Position numbers and translations under genes: made by a program
Assembly: GCF_913777145.1 (NCBI RefSeq)
Contig: NZ_CAJYPS010000013.1
Coordinates: 22,124-86,123 of the forward strand
Length of the DNA: 64,000 nt
From: an uncultured Roseateles sp.
GTDB taxonomy: Bacteria; Pseudomonadota; Gammaproteobacteria; Burkholderiales; Burkholderiaceae_C
Direction of reading: 5' to 3'
The notes under the pieces: model-generated
What the model saw: the letters and a program-made list of their open reading frames with translations, nothing else
Told to the model about the DNA's origin: nothing
The model's database searches: none
Shown: positions 46,326-55,590 of the stretch, in pieces
Layout of the letters: each line of letters begins with the position of its first letter
Position numbering within the stretch: the first letter of the stretch is position 1

Positions 46326-46958
46326 TCAGCGCGCCAGCCAGCCGGCGAGGCGCCGCGTGTAGCGCGGCATGATGAGGTAGGTCATCAGGAACACCGCCAG
46401 CGTGGACACGGCCGCGCCGGTGGCGATGCGGCCCCAGGGATGGGGCAGGCCGGCCAGCAGCGGTGCGATCAGGAAACCTAGCGACGTGGTCAGCGGGAAG
46501 ATCACCGACAGCGTGGCCAGTGCCTGCTTGAAGCGTCGCGGCGCCGGCTGCAGCGCCGGAGGCTCGAACCAGAACTCCAGCCCAGTCACGGTGCGCACTT
46601 CCTCCGGGCCGGCCAGCAGGGGCTCGACCTCCTGCAGCAGTGCGCGCCGTGCCTCGGACTGGAACCAGTCCTGCGCGTGGGCCAGCGTGTCGAAGTGGAT
46701 GGTGATGGTGTAGGCCTGCGCGGCGCTGGTCGGTCGCAGCACCTGGGTGCCGCGGTGGCCGGGGAAGCGCGCGGCGATGGGGATCACCCGGTGCAGCCAG
46801 GCCTCGTAGTCGGCCACGTGCCGGACTGCCACCTGCTGGCGTATCACCGCGGTGACCATGTCGGGTCGGGGCAGATCCAACGCCTGCACGCCGGGCAGGT
46901 CGGTGCTGCGCAGTTCGGGCTGGCGGGCGTCCTTGGTGGGAGGCGGGGGCGGGGTCAT
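46326..46958 (-). CDS. Antibiotic biosynthesis monooxygenase (ABM) domain membrane protein
   Basis: A 210-residue protein. Residues about 38-130 form an ABM-type ferredoxin-like domain (VTAVIRQQVAVRHVADYEAWLHRVIPIAARFPGHRGTQVLRP), and two membrane helices lie near 150-170 and 178-198. This architecture is common among uncharacterised proteins of proteobacteria. ATG 46958 begins shortly before a Pro-rich leader. It ends 6 bp from the convergent ChaN-like stop. Enzyme activity is doubtful; a membrane-anchored quinone or haem-related role is a guess. Confidence 0.8.
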   Translation of the reverse strand: MTPPPPPTKDARQPELRSTDLPGVQALDLPRPDMVTAVIRQQVAVRHVADYEAWLHRVIPIAARFPGHRGTQVLRPTSAAQAYTITIHFDTLAHAQDWFQSEARRALLQEVEPLLAGPEEVRTVTGLEFWFEPPALQPAPRRFKQALATLSVIFPLTTSLGFLIAPLLAGLPHPWGRIATGAAVSTLAVFLMTYLIMPRYTRRLAGWLAR

Positions 46959-47086
46959 GGCGAGGCACAAGCTGTGAAGTCCGCATCATGCGACCGGCTC
47001 CCTACCCCTGTCTTAGGCCTCCTGGCCGATGGCAGGCGCGGGGCGCGCGGCAAGACTGCGGCCCAGCTTCAACGACGCCGTCCATC

Positions 47087-48409
47087 ATGACCGCCCCACC
47101 TTCTCTGGATCCCGCCGCCGCGCCTCCGCGGCCGGCTCTCTGGCGCCGCAGCTGGTGGCGCGTGCTGCTGGTGCTGGCCCTGCTGGGCGCCGCCTTCGCG
47201 CTCACGCTGATGTGGGAGCGCAGCCTGCCCGAGCAGACCGAGCCTCCGCGCTTCGATGCGGCGCAGATCCGTGCCGGCGCACGGGTCGTGGCGCTGGGCG
47301 ACTGCATGGTCTGCCACACGGCCGACGGTGGCCGGCCCTTTGCCGGCGGGCGCGCGTTGCAGACGCCCTTTGGCACCATCGTCGCGACCAACATCACGCC
47401 GGACCGCGAGACCGGCATAGGCGCGTGGTCGCGCGAGGCCTTCACGCGGGCGCTGCGGCACGGCATCTCGCGCGACGGCCACCAGCTCTACCCGGCCTTC
47501 CCCTACACCTACTACACCCGCATGCCGCAGGCCGACATCGACGCGGCCTATGCCTACCTGATGACCCGTGCGCCGGTGCGTCAGGTGGCGCCGGCCAACC
47601 AGCTGATGTTCCCGCTGGGCTTTCGTCCGCTGGTGGCGTTCTGGAACCTGCTCTACCTGCGCCCCGGCGAGCCGGCCCCGGTGGCGGGGCTGGACGCCCA
47701 GCAGCAGCGCGGCCTGGCGCTGGTGGAAGGACCGGGCCATTGCGCGGCCTGCCACTCGCCGCTGGGGCCGCTGGGGGCCATCCCGTCCGGTCGCCGCTTC
47801 GATGGGGGCGTGGTGGACGGCTGGGAAGCGCCGGCGCTGAACCGGCTCAGCCTGGCCCGCACGCCCTGGACCCGTGAGCAGCTGGTGCAGTACCTCAGCA
47901 CCGGCTGGGCCAGCGAGCATGGTGCCGCCGCCGGCCCCATGCGGCCGGTGACGCGCGAGCTGGCCACCGTGCCGCGCACCGACCTGGAGGCGATCGCCGC
48001 CTACCTGCTGACCTTGCAGAAACCCGGCCTCGTGGCGGCCGCGCCGGCCGCCGCAGCCAGCGATGTCGCCGACCTGGCGGTGCGGCGTGGCCAGAAGCTG
48101 TTCGCCGGCGTGTGCGTGCAGTGCCATGGCGTGAATGCGCCCATGCACGAGGTCGGCGGGCGGCCGCTGCTGGCCAGCAGCAGCGCGTTGCAGGCGGACT
48201 CGCCGCGCAACTTCGTGCAGATGCTGGCCCAGGGCCTGCCCTGGGACGGCCATGCCGCCCAGCCCTACATGCCCGCCTACGCCGGCATGCTGGATGCCGA
48301 ACAGATCGCCGATCTGGCGGCCTATGTGCGCGTGAGCGTGGCGGGCCGTCCGGCCTGGCCGGACGCTCGCAAGACCGCCCAAGAGGCTTTGCAGGACCAA
48401 CAACCATGA
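47087..48409 (+). CDS. Triheme cytochrome c, electron acceptor subunit of the Mo-hydroxylase
   Basis: A 440-residue protein with an N-terminal membrane anchor (RVLLVLALLGAAFALTLMW, residues 25-43) and three c-type haem sites: CMVCH (73-77), CAACH (219-223) and CVQCH (343-347). This is the triheme gluconate/alcohol-dehydrogenase type cytochrome that often accompanies periplasmic molybdenum hydroxylases. Its stop overlaps the next start as ATGA. It should pass electrons from the hydroxylase to the respiratory chain. ATG 47087 is preferred because a longer frame upstream lacks similarity. Confidence 0.9.
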   Translation: MTAPPSLDPAAAPPRPALWRRSWWRVLLVLALLGAAFALTLMWERSLPEQTEPPRFDAAQIRAGARVVALGDCMVCHTADGGRPFAGGRALQTPFGTIVATNITPDRETGIGAWSREAFTRALRHGISRDGHQLYPAFPYTYYTRMPQADIDAAYAYLMTRAPVRQVAPANQLMFPLGFRPLVAFWNLLYLRPGEPAPVAGLDAQQQRGLALVEGPGHCAACHSPLGPLGAIPSGRRFDGGVVDGWEAPALNRLSLARTPWTREQLVQYLSTGWASEHGAAAGPMRPVTRELATVPRTDLEAIAAYLLTLQKPGLVAAAPAAAASDVADLAVRRGQKLFAGVCVQCHGVNAPMHEVGGRPLLASSSALQADSPRNFVQMLAQGLPWDGHAAQPYMPAYAGMLDAEQIADLAAYVRVSVAGRPAWPDARKTAQEALQDQQP

Positions 48410-48900
48410 CCACGATCCATGTCAACGGGGCGGCTCAGCCCTTCGCCGGCGATCCCGCCACGCCGCTGCTCTATGTGCTGCGCAACGAGCTGGGCTTGAA
48501 CGGCGCCAAGTTCGGCTGCGGCATGGGCCAGTGCGGTGCCTGCACCGTGCTGGTGGAGGGCCGCCCGGTGTTCTCCTGCCTGCTGCCCGTGCAGGCGCTG
48601 GGCGAGCGCAAGGTGCGCACGCTGGAGAGCCTGGGCAGCGCCGACAAGCCCGGCCCGCTGCAGAAGGCCTTCATCGCGCATCAGGCGGCGCAGTGCGGCT
48701 ACTGCATCGCCGGCATGATCATGCGGGCCCAGGCGCTGCTGGAGCAGCACCCGCGCCCGACCGAGCAGCAGCTGCGCGAGCACATGCAGCTCAACCTGTG
48801 CCGTTGCGGCACCCACATGCGCATCCTCGCGGCGATACGCCAGGTGGCCGGCCTGCCGGCGCCGGCGGCCACCGAGGCCGGCACGACGGAGGCGTCATGA
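48406..48900 (+). CDS. Two-[2Fe-2S] small subunit of a molybdenum hydroxylase
   Basis: A 164-residue subunit of the xanthine dehydrogenase/isoquinoline 1-oxidoreductase/nicotinate dehydrogenase type. The plant-ferredoxin-like cluster uses Cys38, 43, 46 and 58, and the C-terminal helical cluster uses Cys97, 100, 132 and 134. It has no signal peptide, so it must be co-exported with the Tat-tagged large subunit. It overlaps both neighbours by 4 bp, giving tight stoichiometric expression. Confidence 0.93.
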   Translation: MTTIHVNGAAQPFAGDPATPLLYVLRNELGLNGAKFGCGMGQCGACTVLVEGRPVFSCLLPVQALGERKVRTLESLGSADKPGPLQKAFIAHQAAQCGYCIAGMIMRAQALLEQHPRPTEQQLREHMQLNLCRCGTHMRILAAIRQVAGLPAPAATEAGTTEAS

Positions 48901-51170
48901 GCAACGTCCGCCACACCCGTCCGCTGCGCTCGCCGTCGCGGCGTCAGGTCTTGCGCGATGCGCTGTTTGTTGCGTTCTCGCTGTCGCCTGCGGCCCGTGC
49001 GCTGGCCCAGACCGTGATCGCCGACGAGGGCAAGGCCATCACGGTCAGCCGCGAGAACGCCGAGCTGCCCGGCAGCCTCAAGACCACGCCCTGGCTGGAT
49101 GCCTGGATACGCGTGGGTGCCGACAACCGTGTCACCGTGTTCACCGGCAAGGTGGAGCTGGGCACGGGCGTGCGCACCGCGCTGCTGCAGGTGGCCGCCG
49201 AGGAGTTGAGCATCACGCCGGGGCTGATCACCTTCCTGACCGCCGACACCGGCCTGTCGCCCGACGAGGGCCTGACCGCCGGCAGCCACACCATGGCCGA
49301 TTCCGGCACCGCGCTGCTGCATGCGGCGGCCCAGGTGCGCAGCCTGCTGGTGGAGGCCGCGGCCAGCCGCTGGAAGCTCGCCCCCGAGCGCCTCAGCACC
49401 CGCGATGCAGTGATCAGCGCGCCCGATGGCCGCAGCCTGCGCTTTGCGGACCTGATCGCGTCGGTGAACCTGCACCGCCGCCCGGCGTTGCGCTCGCCGC
49501 TGAAGCCGCCGGCCGACTACACGGTGATAGGCAGCTCGCTGCCGCGCGTGGAGCTGCCGGCCAAGGTCACCGGTGGCCCGGCCTATGTGCAGGACCTGCG
49601 CCTGCCCGGCATGCTGCATGCCCGTGTGGTGCTGCCGCCGGTCTACGAGGCGCAGCTGGACGACTTCAACCCCGAGGCGGTGGAGCACCTGCCGGGCGTG
49701 CTGCGCGTGGTGCGCGACGGCAACCTGCTGGCGGTGGTGGCTCAGGGCGAGTGGCAGGCGGTGCAGGCCCAGCGCGCGCTGGCCGGCGTGGCGCGCTGGC
49801 GCGGCGGCCGCCGCCTGCCCGACCCGGCCCGGGTGCACGACGAGCTCAAGACGCTGGCGACCCAGGCCATCACCATTGCCAGCACCAGCGCGCCGCCGGC
49901 CCCCACCCGTCACCTGGTGCAGGCGCGCTTCCTGAAGAACTACCTGATGCACGGCTCCATAGGCCCGTCCTGCGCGGTGGCCCAGCAGGTGGACCGTCTG
50001 CTGACCGTGTGGACCCACTCGCAGGGCGTCTACCCGCTGCGCGACGCGCTGGCTGAGATGCTGTCCCTGCCCAAGGAGCGGCTGCGCTGCATCCACATGG
50101 AAGGCTCGGGCTGCTACGGACACAACGGCGCCGACGACGCGGCGGCTTTTGCCGCCTACCTGGCCCGGCTGTTCCCGGGCCAGCCGGTGCGACTGCAGTA
50201 CACCCGCGAGCAGGAGCACCTGTGGGATCACTACACGCCGGCCATGGTCACCGAGGTCAAGGCCGGCATCGACGCCCAGGGTCGCATCGTGCGCTGGGAC
50301 TACGAGCTGTGGAGCAGCTCGCACAACCAGCGCATCGTGAACGCCGGCCGCCTGGTGCCCGCGACGCTGCTGGCCAAACCCTTCGTGCCGGCGCCGTCCA
50401 CGCCCATGCTGCAGCCCGAGGGTGGCGGCGACCGCAACGGCATCCCCATCTATGCGCTGCCGCATCGCCACATCGTCAACCATTTCTCGCCCACCATGCC
50501 CTTGCAGACCTCGGCGATGCGCTCGCTGGGGGCGCATGCCAATGTCTGGGCCATAGAGAGCGTGATGGACGAGCTGGCCCAGGCGGCGGGTCAGGACGCG
50601 GTGGAGTTCCGGCTGCGCCACCTGGACGACGAGCGCATGCGCGAGGTGGTGCGCGCCACCGCCAAGGCCTTCGGCTGGCCACGCCCGCGGCGCGCGCGCA
50701 ACCATGGCGTGGGCTTTGCGTGTGCGCGCTACAAGAACCTGATGGCCTACATGGCGATCGCGGTCGAGATCCGCGTGGAGCCCGAGACCGGCCATGTGGT
50801 GCTGGATCGCGCCGAGGTGGTGGTGGACGCCGGCCAGGCGGTGAACCCGGACGGCATCAAGAACCAGATCGAGGGCGGCATCATCCAGGCCACCAGCTGG
50901 ACGCTGTACGAGGCCTTGCGCTACGACCCGCAGCGGCTGCGCTCCTTCGACTGGAGCAGCTACCCCATCCTGCGCTTCTCGGCCGTGCCGCGGCAGATCA
51001 ATGTGCAGGTCCTCAACCGCCCCGGCGCGCCGCTGCTGGGTGTGGCCGAAGCCGCGATGGGCCCCACCGCCGGGGCGCTGGCGAATGCGCTGTTCGACGC
51101 CACCGGTCTGCGGGCGCGCGAGCTGCCGCTGGCCGGCGAGGGCCTGCGCCGCGCGTTGCTGGGGGGCTGA
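48897..51170 (+). CDS. Molybdopterin-binding large subunit, Tat-exported (IorB/NicB-like)
   Basis: A 757-residue catalytic subunit. The N-terminus has a twin-arginine motif, SRRQVLRDALFVAFSLSPAARALAQ, so the folded complex is exported. Typical segments are GKVELGTGVRTALLQVAAEEL, EGSGCYGHNGADDAAAFAAYLAR, QTSAMRSLGAHANVWAIESVMDELA and GVAEAAMGPTAGALANALF with the base glutamate. It hydroxylates an aromatic heterocycle or aldehyde, but the substrate is not predictable. Maturation proteins (XdhC-like) are not encoded in this window. Confidence 0.9.
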   Translation: MSNVRHTRPLRSPSRRQVLRDALFVAFSLSPAARALAQTVIADEGKAITVSRENAELPGSLKTTPWLDAWIRVGADNRVTVFTGKVELGTGVRTALLQVAAEELSITPGLITFLTADTGLSPDEGLTAGSHTMADSGTALLHAAAQVRSLLVEAAASRWKLAPERLSTRDAVISAPDGRSLRFADLIASVNLHRRPALRSPLKPPADYTVIGSSLPRVELPAKVTGGPAYVQDLRLPGMLHARVVLPPVYEAQLDDFNPEAVEHLPGVLRVVRDGNLLAVVAQGEWQAVQAQRALAGVARWRGGRRLPDPARVHDELKTLATQAITIASTSAPPAPTRHLVQARFLKNYLMHGSIGPSCAVAQQVDRLLTVWTHSQGVYPLRDALAEMLSLPKERLRCIHMEGSGCYGHNGADDAAAFAAYLARLFPGQPVRLQYTREQEHLWDHYTPAMVTEVKAGIDAQGRIVRWDYELWSSSHNQRIVNAGRLVPATLLAKPFVPAPSTPMLQPEGGGDRNGIPIYALPHRHIVNHFSPTMPLQTSAMRSLGAHANVWAIESVMDELAQAAGQDAVEFRLRHLDDERMREVVRATAKAFGWPRPRRARNHGVGFACARYKNLMAYMAIAVEIRVEPETGHVVLDRAEVVVDAGQAVNPDGIKNQIEGGIIQATSWTLYEALRYDPQRLRSFDWSSYPILRFSAVPRQINVQVLNRPGAPLLGVAEAAMGPTAGALANALFDATGLRARELPLAGEGLRRALLGG

Positions 51171-51180
51171 ACGCCCCATG

Positions 51181-51205
51181 AAAAACGACCGCCCGCGGCG
51201 GTCGT
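51181..51205 (-). terminator. Terminator between the Mo-hydroxylase and PEP-CTERM genes
   Basis: A nine-base perfect stem, ACGACCGCC/GGCGGTCGT, with a CGC loop and an A-run at 51181-51185 (T-run for the minus strand). It terminates the PEP-CTERM gene and probably also the convergent hydroxylase operon. Confidence 0.8.
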
Positions 51206-51233
51206 CGGCTCTCGGGCGATCCGCCCGGTGGGG

Positions 51234-51944
51234 TCAGCGGCCCTGGCGGCGGCGCACCCAGGCCAGGGCGCCCAGCGCGCTGGCGGCCAGCGCGAGGCCC
51301 GCGGGCTCGGGCAGCGGGTTAGGCGTGGCGGTGGGGGCGGTGAACTTCAGGTTGTCCAGGTAGAAGTTCTGGTCCACGCCGGAGATGGTGATGGTGTGGG
51401 CAACGCCGCTGAACTTCAGCGCGTTGAGTTCCGACCAGTTGCACACGCGCACGTCCTGGCCCGAACCACTGCAGCCGTTGGGCTGGGTGCTGTTGGTGAG
51501 CTGCAGCGAGGCCAGCGGCTGCGTGTCCTGCTCGTCGTTGCCCCAGATGCTGATCAGCGCATTGCCGTCCAGCACTGCGGCGTAGTCGAACACGAACTGG
51601 TCGATGAAGCCGCCGAGCACGCTGATGGTCAGCTTGACGTTGCCGCCGGCCGAGCCGCCGGCCGGGTTGCCGGCCAGCGCCAGTGTGCCGCAGCCGCTGG
51701 GCGACAGCACGCCATACTGGCCGCTGCAGCCGTTCAATCCGGAATTCACGCCCCAGGCTGCGCCGGAGAAGCTGATGCCGAAGGCCCCGGCGTACTGGGA
51801 TCCCAGCGCCACCTGCGACAGCGTGTCGCCGAATTCGTCCTTGGGATAGGTCAGCTTCTCGAAATCGATGGTCACGGGGTCGGCCTGGGCGGGCAGCAGG
51901 ACCGCGGACAGGGCGAGGGCTATGAGAGTGCTCGTCGCGCGCAT
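51234..51944 (-). CDS. PEP-CTERM exported protein
   Basis: A 236-residue secreted protein with a signal peptide (STLIALALSAVLLPAQA) and the PEP-CTERM sorting tail: LPEPAGLALAASALGALAWVRRRQGR, i.e. a PEP motif, hydrophobic helix and Arg cluster. Exosortase would cleave there and hand the protein to the envelope or matrix. The body is beta-rich with two Cys pairs (NGCSGQ...SGCG; NGCSGS...RVCNW). The function of the body is unknown. GGAGAAATC precedes ATG 51944. The presence of exosortase elsewhere in the genome is implied. Confidence 0.88.
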   Translation of the reverse strand: MRATSTLIALALSAVLLPAQADPVTIDFEKLTYPKDEFGDTLSQVALGSQYAGAFGISFSGAAWGVNSGLNGCSGQYGVLSPSGCGTLALAGNPAGGSAGGNVKLTISVLGGFIDQFVFDYAAVLDGNALISIWGNDEQDTQPLASLQLTNSTQPNGCSGSGQDVRVCNWSELNALKFSGVAHTITISGVDQNFYLDNLKFTAPTATPNPLPEPAGLALAASALGALAWVRRRQGR

Positions 51945-52119
51945 GATTTCTCCGTAGCAGAGTTCGAGATCAGGGGTTCGGGTCACTGTAAACAAGCGTG
52001 TGCGTTCGGCGGGCTGGCAAGCCCCTTCAGTTAGGGGGTCTGGCTGCGCCCGAACACGCATCCCGGGGGAGTGGGGCAGTGGGCCGGGCGGGTTTGCGGG
52101 CTTGGCTACACTGCCGCCG

Positions 52120-53040
52120 GTGGAAACCAAGTGGCTTGAAGATTTCGTCAGTCTGGCCGAGACGCGCAGCTTTTCCCGTTCGGCCCAATTGCGCCACGTG
52201 ACCCAGCCCGCGTTCTCGCGCCGCATCCAGGCGCTGGAGGCCTGGGCGGGGGTGGACCTGGTCGACCGCTCGTCCTACCCGACACGCCTGACCGCGGCGG
52301 GCACGACGCTGCTCGCGCAGGCGGTGGACCTGCTGGGCAACCTGCAGGCCACCCGCAACATGCTGCGCAGCCACCAGGCCAGCGACCAGGACATGATCGA
52401 GTTCGCGGTGCCGCACTCGCTGGCCTTCGGCTTCTTCCCGCACTGGCTGATGGACCTGAGGCGCGGCTTCGGCGCGATCAAGTGCCGGCTCAATGCCGCC
52501 AATGTGCACGATGCGATGCTGCAGCTCAGCGAAGGCAATTGCGACCTGCTGCTGGTCTACCACCACGCGAGCCAGCCGCTGCAACTGGACCCGGAGCGCT
52601 ACCAGATGGCGTCGCTGGGCCATGAGACGCTGGCCGCCTATGCCAAGGCCGACGCACATGGCGAGCCGCTGTTCCGGCTGCCGGGCCGTCCGGGCCAGAA
52701 GATCCCCTTCCTCAGCTACGCCGCCGGCGCCTACCTGGGCCGCATGGTGGAGCTGATCGTCAAGCAGGCCGACTGTGCGCTCAACCTGGACGCGGTCTAC
52801 GAGACCGACATGGCCGAGGGCCTGAAGGCGATGGCGCTGGAAGGGCACGGCCTGGCCTTCCTGCCGGCCAGCTCGGTGCAGAAGGACCTGGCCGGCGGCC
52901 GCCTGGTGCCGGCAGCGCCCGTCGGGGCCTACAACCTGGACATGGAACTGCGCATCTACCGCGAGCGGCCCGAGCTGTCGCGCCGGCCCAAGCCTGCCGC
53001 CATCGCGCTGTGGGACTATCTTGTTGCCGGCTCTGCATGA
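52120..53040 (+). CDS. LysR family transcriptional regulator
   Basis: A 306-residue regulator. The N-terminal winged helix-turn-helix (KWLEDFVSLAETRSFSRSAQLRHVTQPAFSRRIQALEAWAGVDLVDRS) starts at once after GTG 52120, which fixes the start. The effector domain (about 90-300) is standard. It lies 108 bp ahead of gltI on the same strand, so it may regulate the amino acid ABC operon, but LysR genes usually control divergent genes and the divergent neighbour here is the PEP-CTERM gene; its target is therefore uncertain. Confidence 0.9.
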   Translation: METKWLEDFVSLAETRSFSRSAQLRHVTQPAFSRRIQALEAWAGVDLVDRSSYPTRLTAAGTTLLAQAVDLLGNLQATRNMLRSHQASDQDMIEFAVPHSLAFGFFPHWLMDLRRGFGAIKCRLNAANVHDAMLQLSEGNCDLLLVYHHASQPLQLDPERYQMASLGHETLAAYAKADAHGEPLFRLPGRPGQKIPFLSYAAGAYLGRMVELIVKQADCALNLDAVYETDMAEGLKAMALEGHGLAFLPASSVQKDLAGGRLVPAAPVGAYNLDMELRIYRERPELSRRPKPAAIALWDYLVAGSA

Positions 53041-53148
53041 GCTCATCGAGCCTGTGCATGGATCGTATAAACCCGAATTCGAGATGAGCAGGCCCCATGG
53101 TCTGCTCTCGCCTGTTGATCTGATCCCCCTTCCGTTCCTGGAGTTTTC

Positions 53149-54036
53149 ATGAAAGCAACCCTGCTCGCCGTGGCCCTGGTGGCCGGCGTCTCCGCCGCCC
53201 ACGCCGACGACACCCTGAAGAAGATCAAGGACAGCGGCACCATCACCATGGGCGTGCGCGAGTCCTCGGGCCTGTCCTACACCATCGGTGACGGCAAGTA
53301 CGTGGGCTACCACATCGACGTGTGCCACAAGGTCGTGTCCGACCTGGAGAAGGCGGTGGGTCGCAAGCTGGAGATCAAGTACCAGCCGGTCACCTCGGCC
53401 AACCGCATCCCGCTGACCGTGAACGGCACGGTGGATCTGGAGTGCGGCTCGACGACCAACAACCTGGCACGCCAGAAGGATGTGGCCTTCGCGGTGACCA
53501 CCTATGTCGAGGAAGTCCGCATCGCGGTGAAGGCCAACTCCGGCATCAGCTCCATCAACCAGCTGAACGGCAAGACCGTGGCCACCACCACCGGCACGAC
53601 CTCGGTGCAGACGCTGCGCAAGCACGAGCGCGCCACCGGCGTGGACTTCAAGGAGGTCTACGGCAAGGACCACGCCGACAGCTTCCTGCTGCTGGAATCC
53701 GGCCGCGCCGACGCCTTCGTGATGGACGGCTCCATCCTGGCCAAGAACATCGCGACCTCCAAGAACCCGGCCGACTACAAGATCGTCGGCGAGGTGCTGT
53801 CGGTGGAACCCATCGCGATCATGATCCGCAAGGACGACCCGGCCTTCAAGAAGGCCGTGGATGACAGCATCAAGGCGCAGATCAAGTCGGGCGACCTGGC
53901 CAAGACCTACGACAAGTGGTTCCTGCAGCCCATCCCGCCGACCAACACCAAGATCGGGCTGCCGCTGTCGGCCGCGACCAAGGAAGCCTGGGCCAACCCC
54001 AACGACAAGCCGATGGAAGACTACGCGAAGAAGTGA
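53149..54036 (+). CDS. gltI: Glutamate/aspartate ABC transporter periplasmic binding protein
   Basis: A 295-residue periplasmic protein with a signal peptide (MKATLLAVALVAGVSAAHA). The mature region, ITMGVRESSGLSYTIGDGKYVGYHIDVC, LECGSTTNNLARQKDVAFAV and GTTSVQTLRKHE, is characteristic of GltI. It is the first gene of gltIJKL and probably the most strongly expressed, as a stable hairpin follows it. A TATAAA box at 53066-53071 may be the -10 element, but no clear -35 was found. Confidence 0.93.
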   Translation: MKATLLAVALVAGVSAAHADDTLKKIKDSGTITMGVRESSGLSYTIGDGKYVGYHIDVCHKVVSDLEKAVGRKLEIKYQPVTSANRIPLTVNGTVDLECGSTTNNLARQKDVAFAVTTYVEEVRIAVKANSGISSINQLNGKTVATTTGTTSVQTLRKHERATGVDFKEVYGKDHADSFLLLESGRADAFVMDGSILAKNIATSKNPADYKIVGEVLSVEPIAIMIRKDDPAFKKAVDDSIKAQIKSGDLAKTYDKWFLQPIPPTNTKIGLPLSAATKEAWANPNDKPMEDYAKK

Positions 54037-54059
54037 TTCACGCGTCTGTCTGACAAGCC

Positions 54060-54088
54060 ACAAAGCGGGTGCGGGTCACCCGCTTTGT
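54060..54088 (+). terminator. Strong hairpin between gltI and gltJ
   Basis: A perfect 12-bp stem (ACAAAGCGGGTG/CACCCGCTTTGT) with a five-base loop, followed by TCT, ends 13 bp before gltJ. It probably acts as a leaky terminator or 3'-end stabiliser, giving more binding protein than permease. Confidence 0.8.
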
Positions 54089-54101
54089 TCTAGGAGTAAC
54101 G

Positions 54102-54845
54102 ATGAGTTGGGATTGGCAGTTCTACTGCAATGACACCGCCACCGGCGAGGCGGTCGCGGGCTGCTTCGGGCCGGGTGGCAAGGAGCAGACCTATCTGCAA
54201 TGGATGCTGGAGGCCTGGGGCTGGACGCTCAAGGTCTCGTTGCTGGCGCTGGTGGTCGCGCTGGTGGTCGGGTCGCTGATCGGTATCGCGCGCACCGCGC
54301 CCAACAAGGGGCTGGCCCGCTTTGGCGAGGCCTGGACCGAGCTGTTCCGCAACATCCCGCTGCTGGTGCAGGTCTTCCTTTGGTACCACGTGCTGCCGGC
54401 ACTGTTCCCGGTGCTGCGTGACGCGGTCTCGCCCACGGTGCTGGTGGTGCTGGCGCTGGGCTTCTTCACGAGCGCGCGCATCGGCGAGCAGGTGAAGGCG
54501 GGCATCAACACGCTGCCGCGCGGCCAGCGCTACGCGGGCCAGGCGCTGGGCATGACGCTGCCGCAGACCTATCGCTTCGTGCTGCTGCCCATGGCGTTTC
54601 GCATCGTCATTCCGCCGCTGACCAGCGAGAGCATGAACATCGTGAAGAACTCGGCCGTGGCCTTCGCGGTCAGCATTCCCGAGCTCGCGCAGTTCGCGCA
54701 GCAGGCGTCCGAGGAGACCTCGCACTTCGAGGAGATCTTCATCCCGGTCACGCTGCTCTATTTCATCTCTGCGTTCGTGATCAACCGCATCGCCAAGTTC
54801 GTCGAGGCCCGGGTGCGCATTCCTGGCACCGTGGGAGGCAAGTGA
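54102..54845 (+). CDS. gltJ: Glutamate/aspartate ABC transporter permease GltJ
   Basis: A 247-residue inner-membrane subunit of the HisM/GltJ family. The cytoplasmic EAA loop, GINTLPRGQRYAGQALGMTLPQTYRFVLLP, contacts the GltL ATPase, and FRNIPLLVQVFLWY is the family signature. TAGGAG precedes ATG 54102. Its stop overlaps the gltK start by one base (TGATG). Confidence 0.93.
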   Translation: MSWDWQFYCNDTATGEAVAGCFGPGGKEQTYLQWMLEAWGWTLKVSLLALVVALVVGSLIGIARTAPNKGLARFGEAWTELFRNIPLLVQVFLWYHVLPALFPVLRDAVSPTVLVVLALGFFTSARIGEQVKAGINTLPRGQRYAGQALGMTLPQTYRFVLLPMAFRIVIPPLTSESMNIVKNSAVAFAVSIPELAQFAQQASEETSHFEEIFIPVTLLYFISAFVINRIAKFVEARVRIPGTVGGK

Positions 54846-55510
54846 TGCTGAATCTCGACTACTCCTTCCTGAACTGGGGGGTGATCCAGAGCTTCATTGC
54901 CAAGGGCTTCTGGTTCTCCATCCAGCTGACGCTGGTGGCCATGGTGGGCGGCATCATCCTGGGCACGCTGCTGGCCATGATGCGGCTGTCCAGCCACAAG
55001 TGGCTGTCCGTGCCGGCCGCGTTCTACGTGGACACGCTGCGCTCCATCCCGCTGGTGATGGTGATCCTGTGGTTCTTCCTGCTGATCCCCAAGCTGCTGG
55101 GGCCGCTGGGCGGACAGATGTCGGCCTTCATCACCTTCACGCTGTTCGAGGCTGCCTACTACTCCGAGATCATGCGGGCCGGCATCCAGTCGGTGTCCAA
55201 GGGCCAGGTCAATGCCGGCTACGCGCTGGGCATGAACTACGGTCAGACCATGAAGCTGGTGGTGCTGCCCCAGGCCTTCCGCAACATGCTGCCGGTGCTG
55301 CTGACCCAGACCATCATCCTGTTCCAGGACACCTCCCTGGTCTACGCGGTCGGCGAGTACGACCTGCTCAAGGGCTTCGAGGTCGCGGGCAAGAACTTCA
55401 ACCGTCCGGTCGAGACCTACCTCGTCGCTGCCGTCGTCTATTTCGTGATCTGTTTCGGGCTGTCCTATCTGGTGCGCCGCCTGCAAAAGAAGATCGCCAT
55501 CATTCGATAA
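54845..55510 (+). CDS. gltK: Glutamate/aspartate ABC transporter permease GltK
   Basis: A 221-residue second permease subunit. [20 protein letters not shown] and the EAA loop [31 protein letters not shown] are diagnostic, and the last residues [11 protein letters not shown] are basic. It forms a heterodimeric channel with GltJ. A 106-bp gap with hairpin repeat DNA separates it from gltL. Confidence 0.93.
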   Translation: MLNLDYSFLNWGVIQSFIAKGFWFSIQLTLVAMVGGIILGTLLAMMRLSSHKWLSVPAAFYVDTLRSIPLVMVILWFFLLIPKLLGPLGGQMSAFITFTLFEAAYYSEIMRAGIQSVSKGQVNAGYALGMNYGQTMKLVVLPQAFRNMLPVLLTQTIILFQDTSLVYAVGEYDLLKGFEVAGKNFNRPVETYLVAAVVYFVICFGLSYLVRRLQKKIAIIR

Positions 55511-55512
55511 CT

Positions 55513-55590
55513 GTCAGCCCCCGGCTGCGGCGTACCGCAGCCACCCCCCGAGGGGGTGCCAGCCGGCTTGGGGCGGCCCGGCGCGCGGCT
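55513..55590 (+). repeat. Dispersed intergenic repeat, copy C
   Basis: Within the gltK-gltL gap lie two hairpins, GGCTGCGG-CGTA-CCGCAGCC (55523-55542) and CACCCCC-CGA-GGGGGTG (55542-55558), and then the 23-base core 55562-55584, which is repeated exactly in inverse orientation at 86-108. Its placement inside an operon suggests an insertion tolerated as an RNA structure. Confidence 0.65.

Noticed and set aside
53066..53071. TATAAA as the gltI promoter -10 box
   Set aside because: No matching -35 box at 16-18 bp, so not listed as a promoter.
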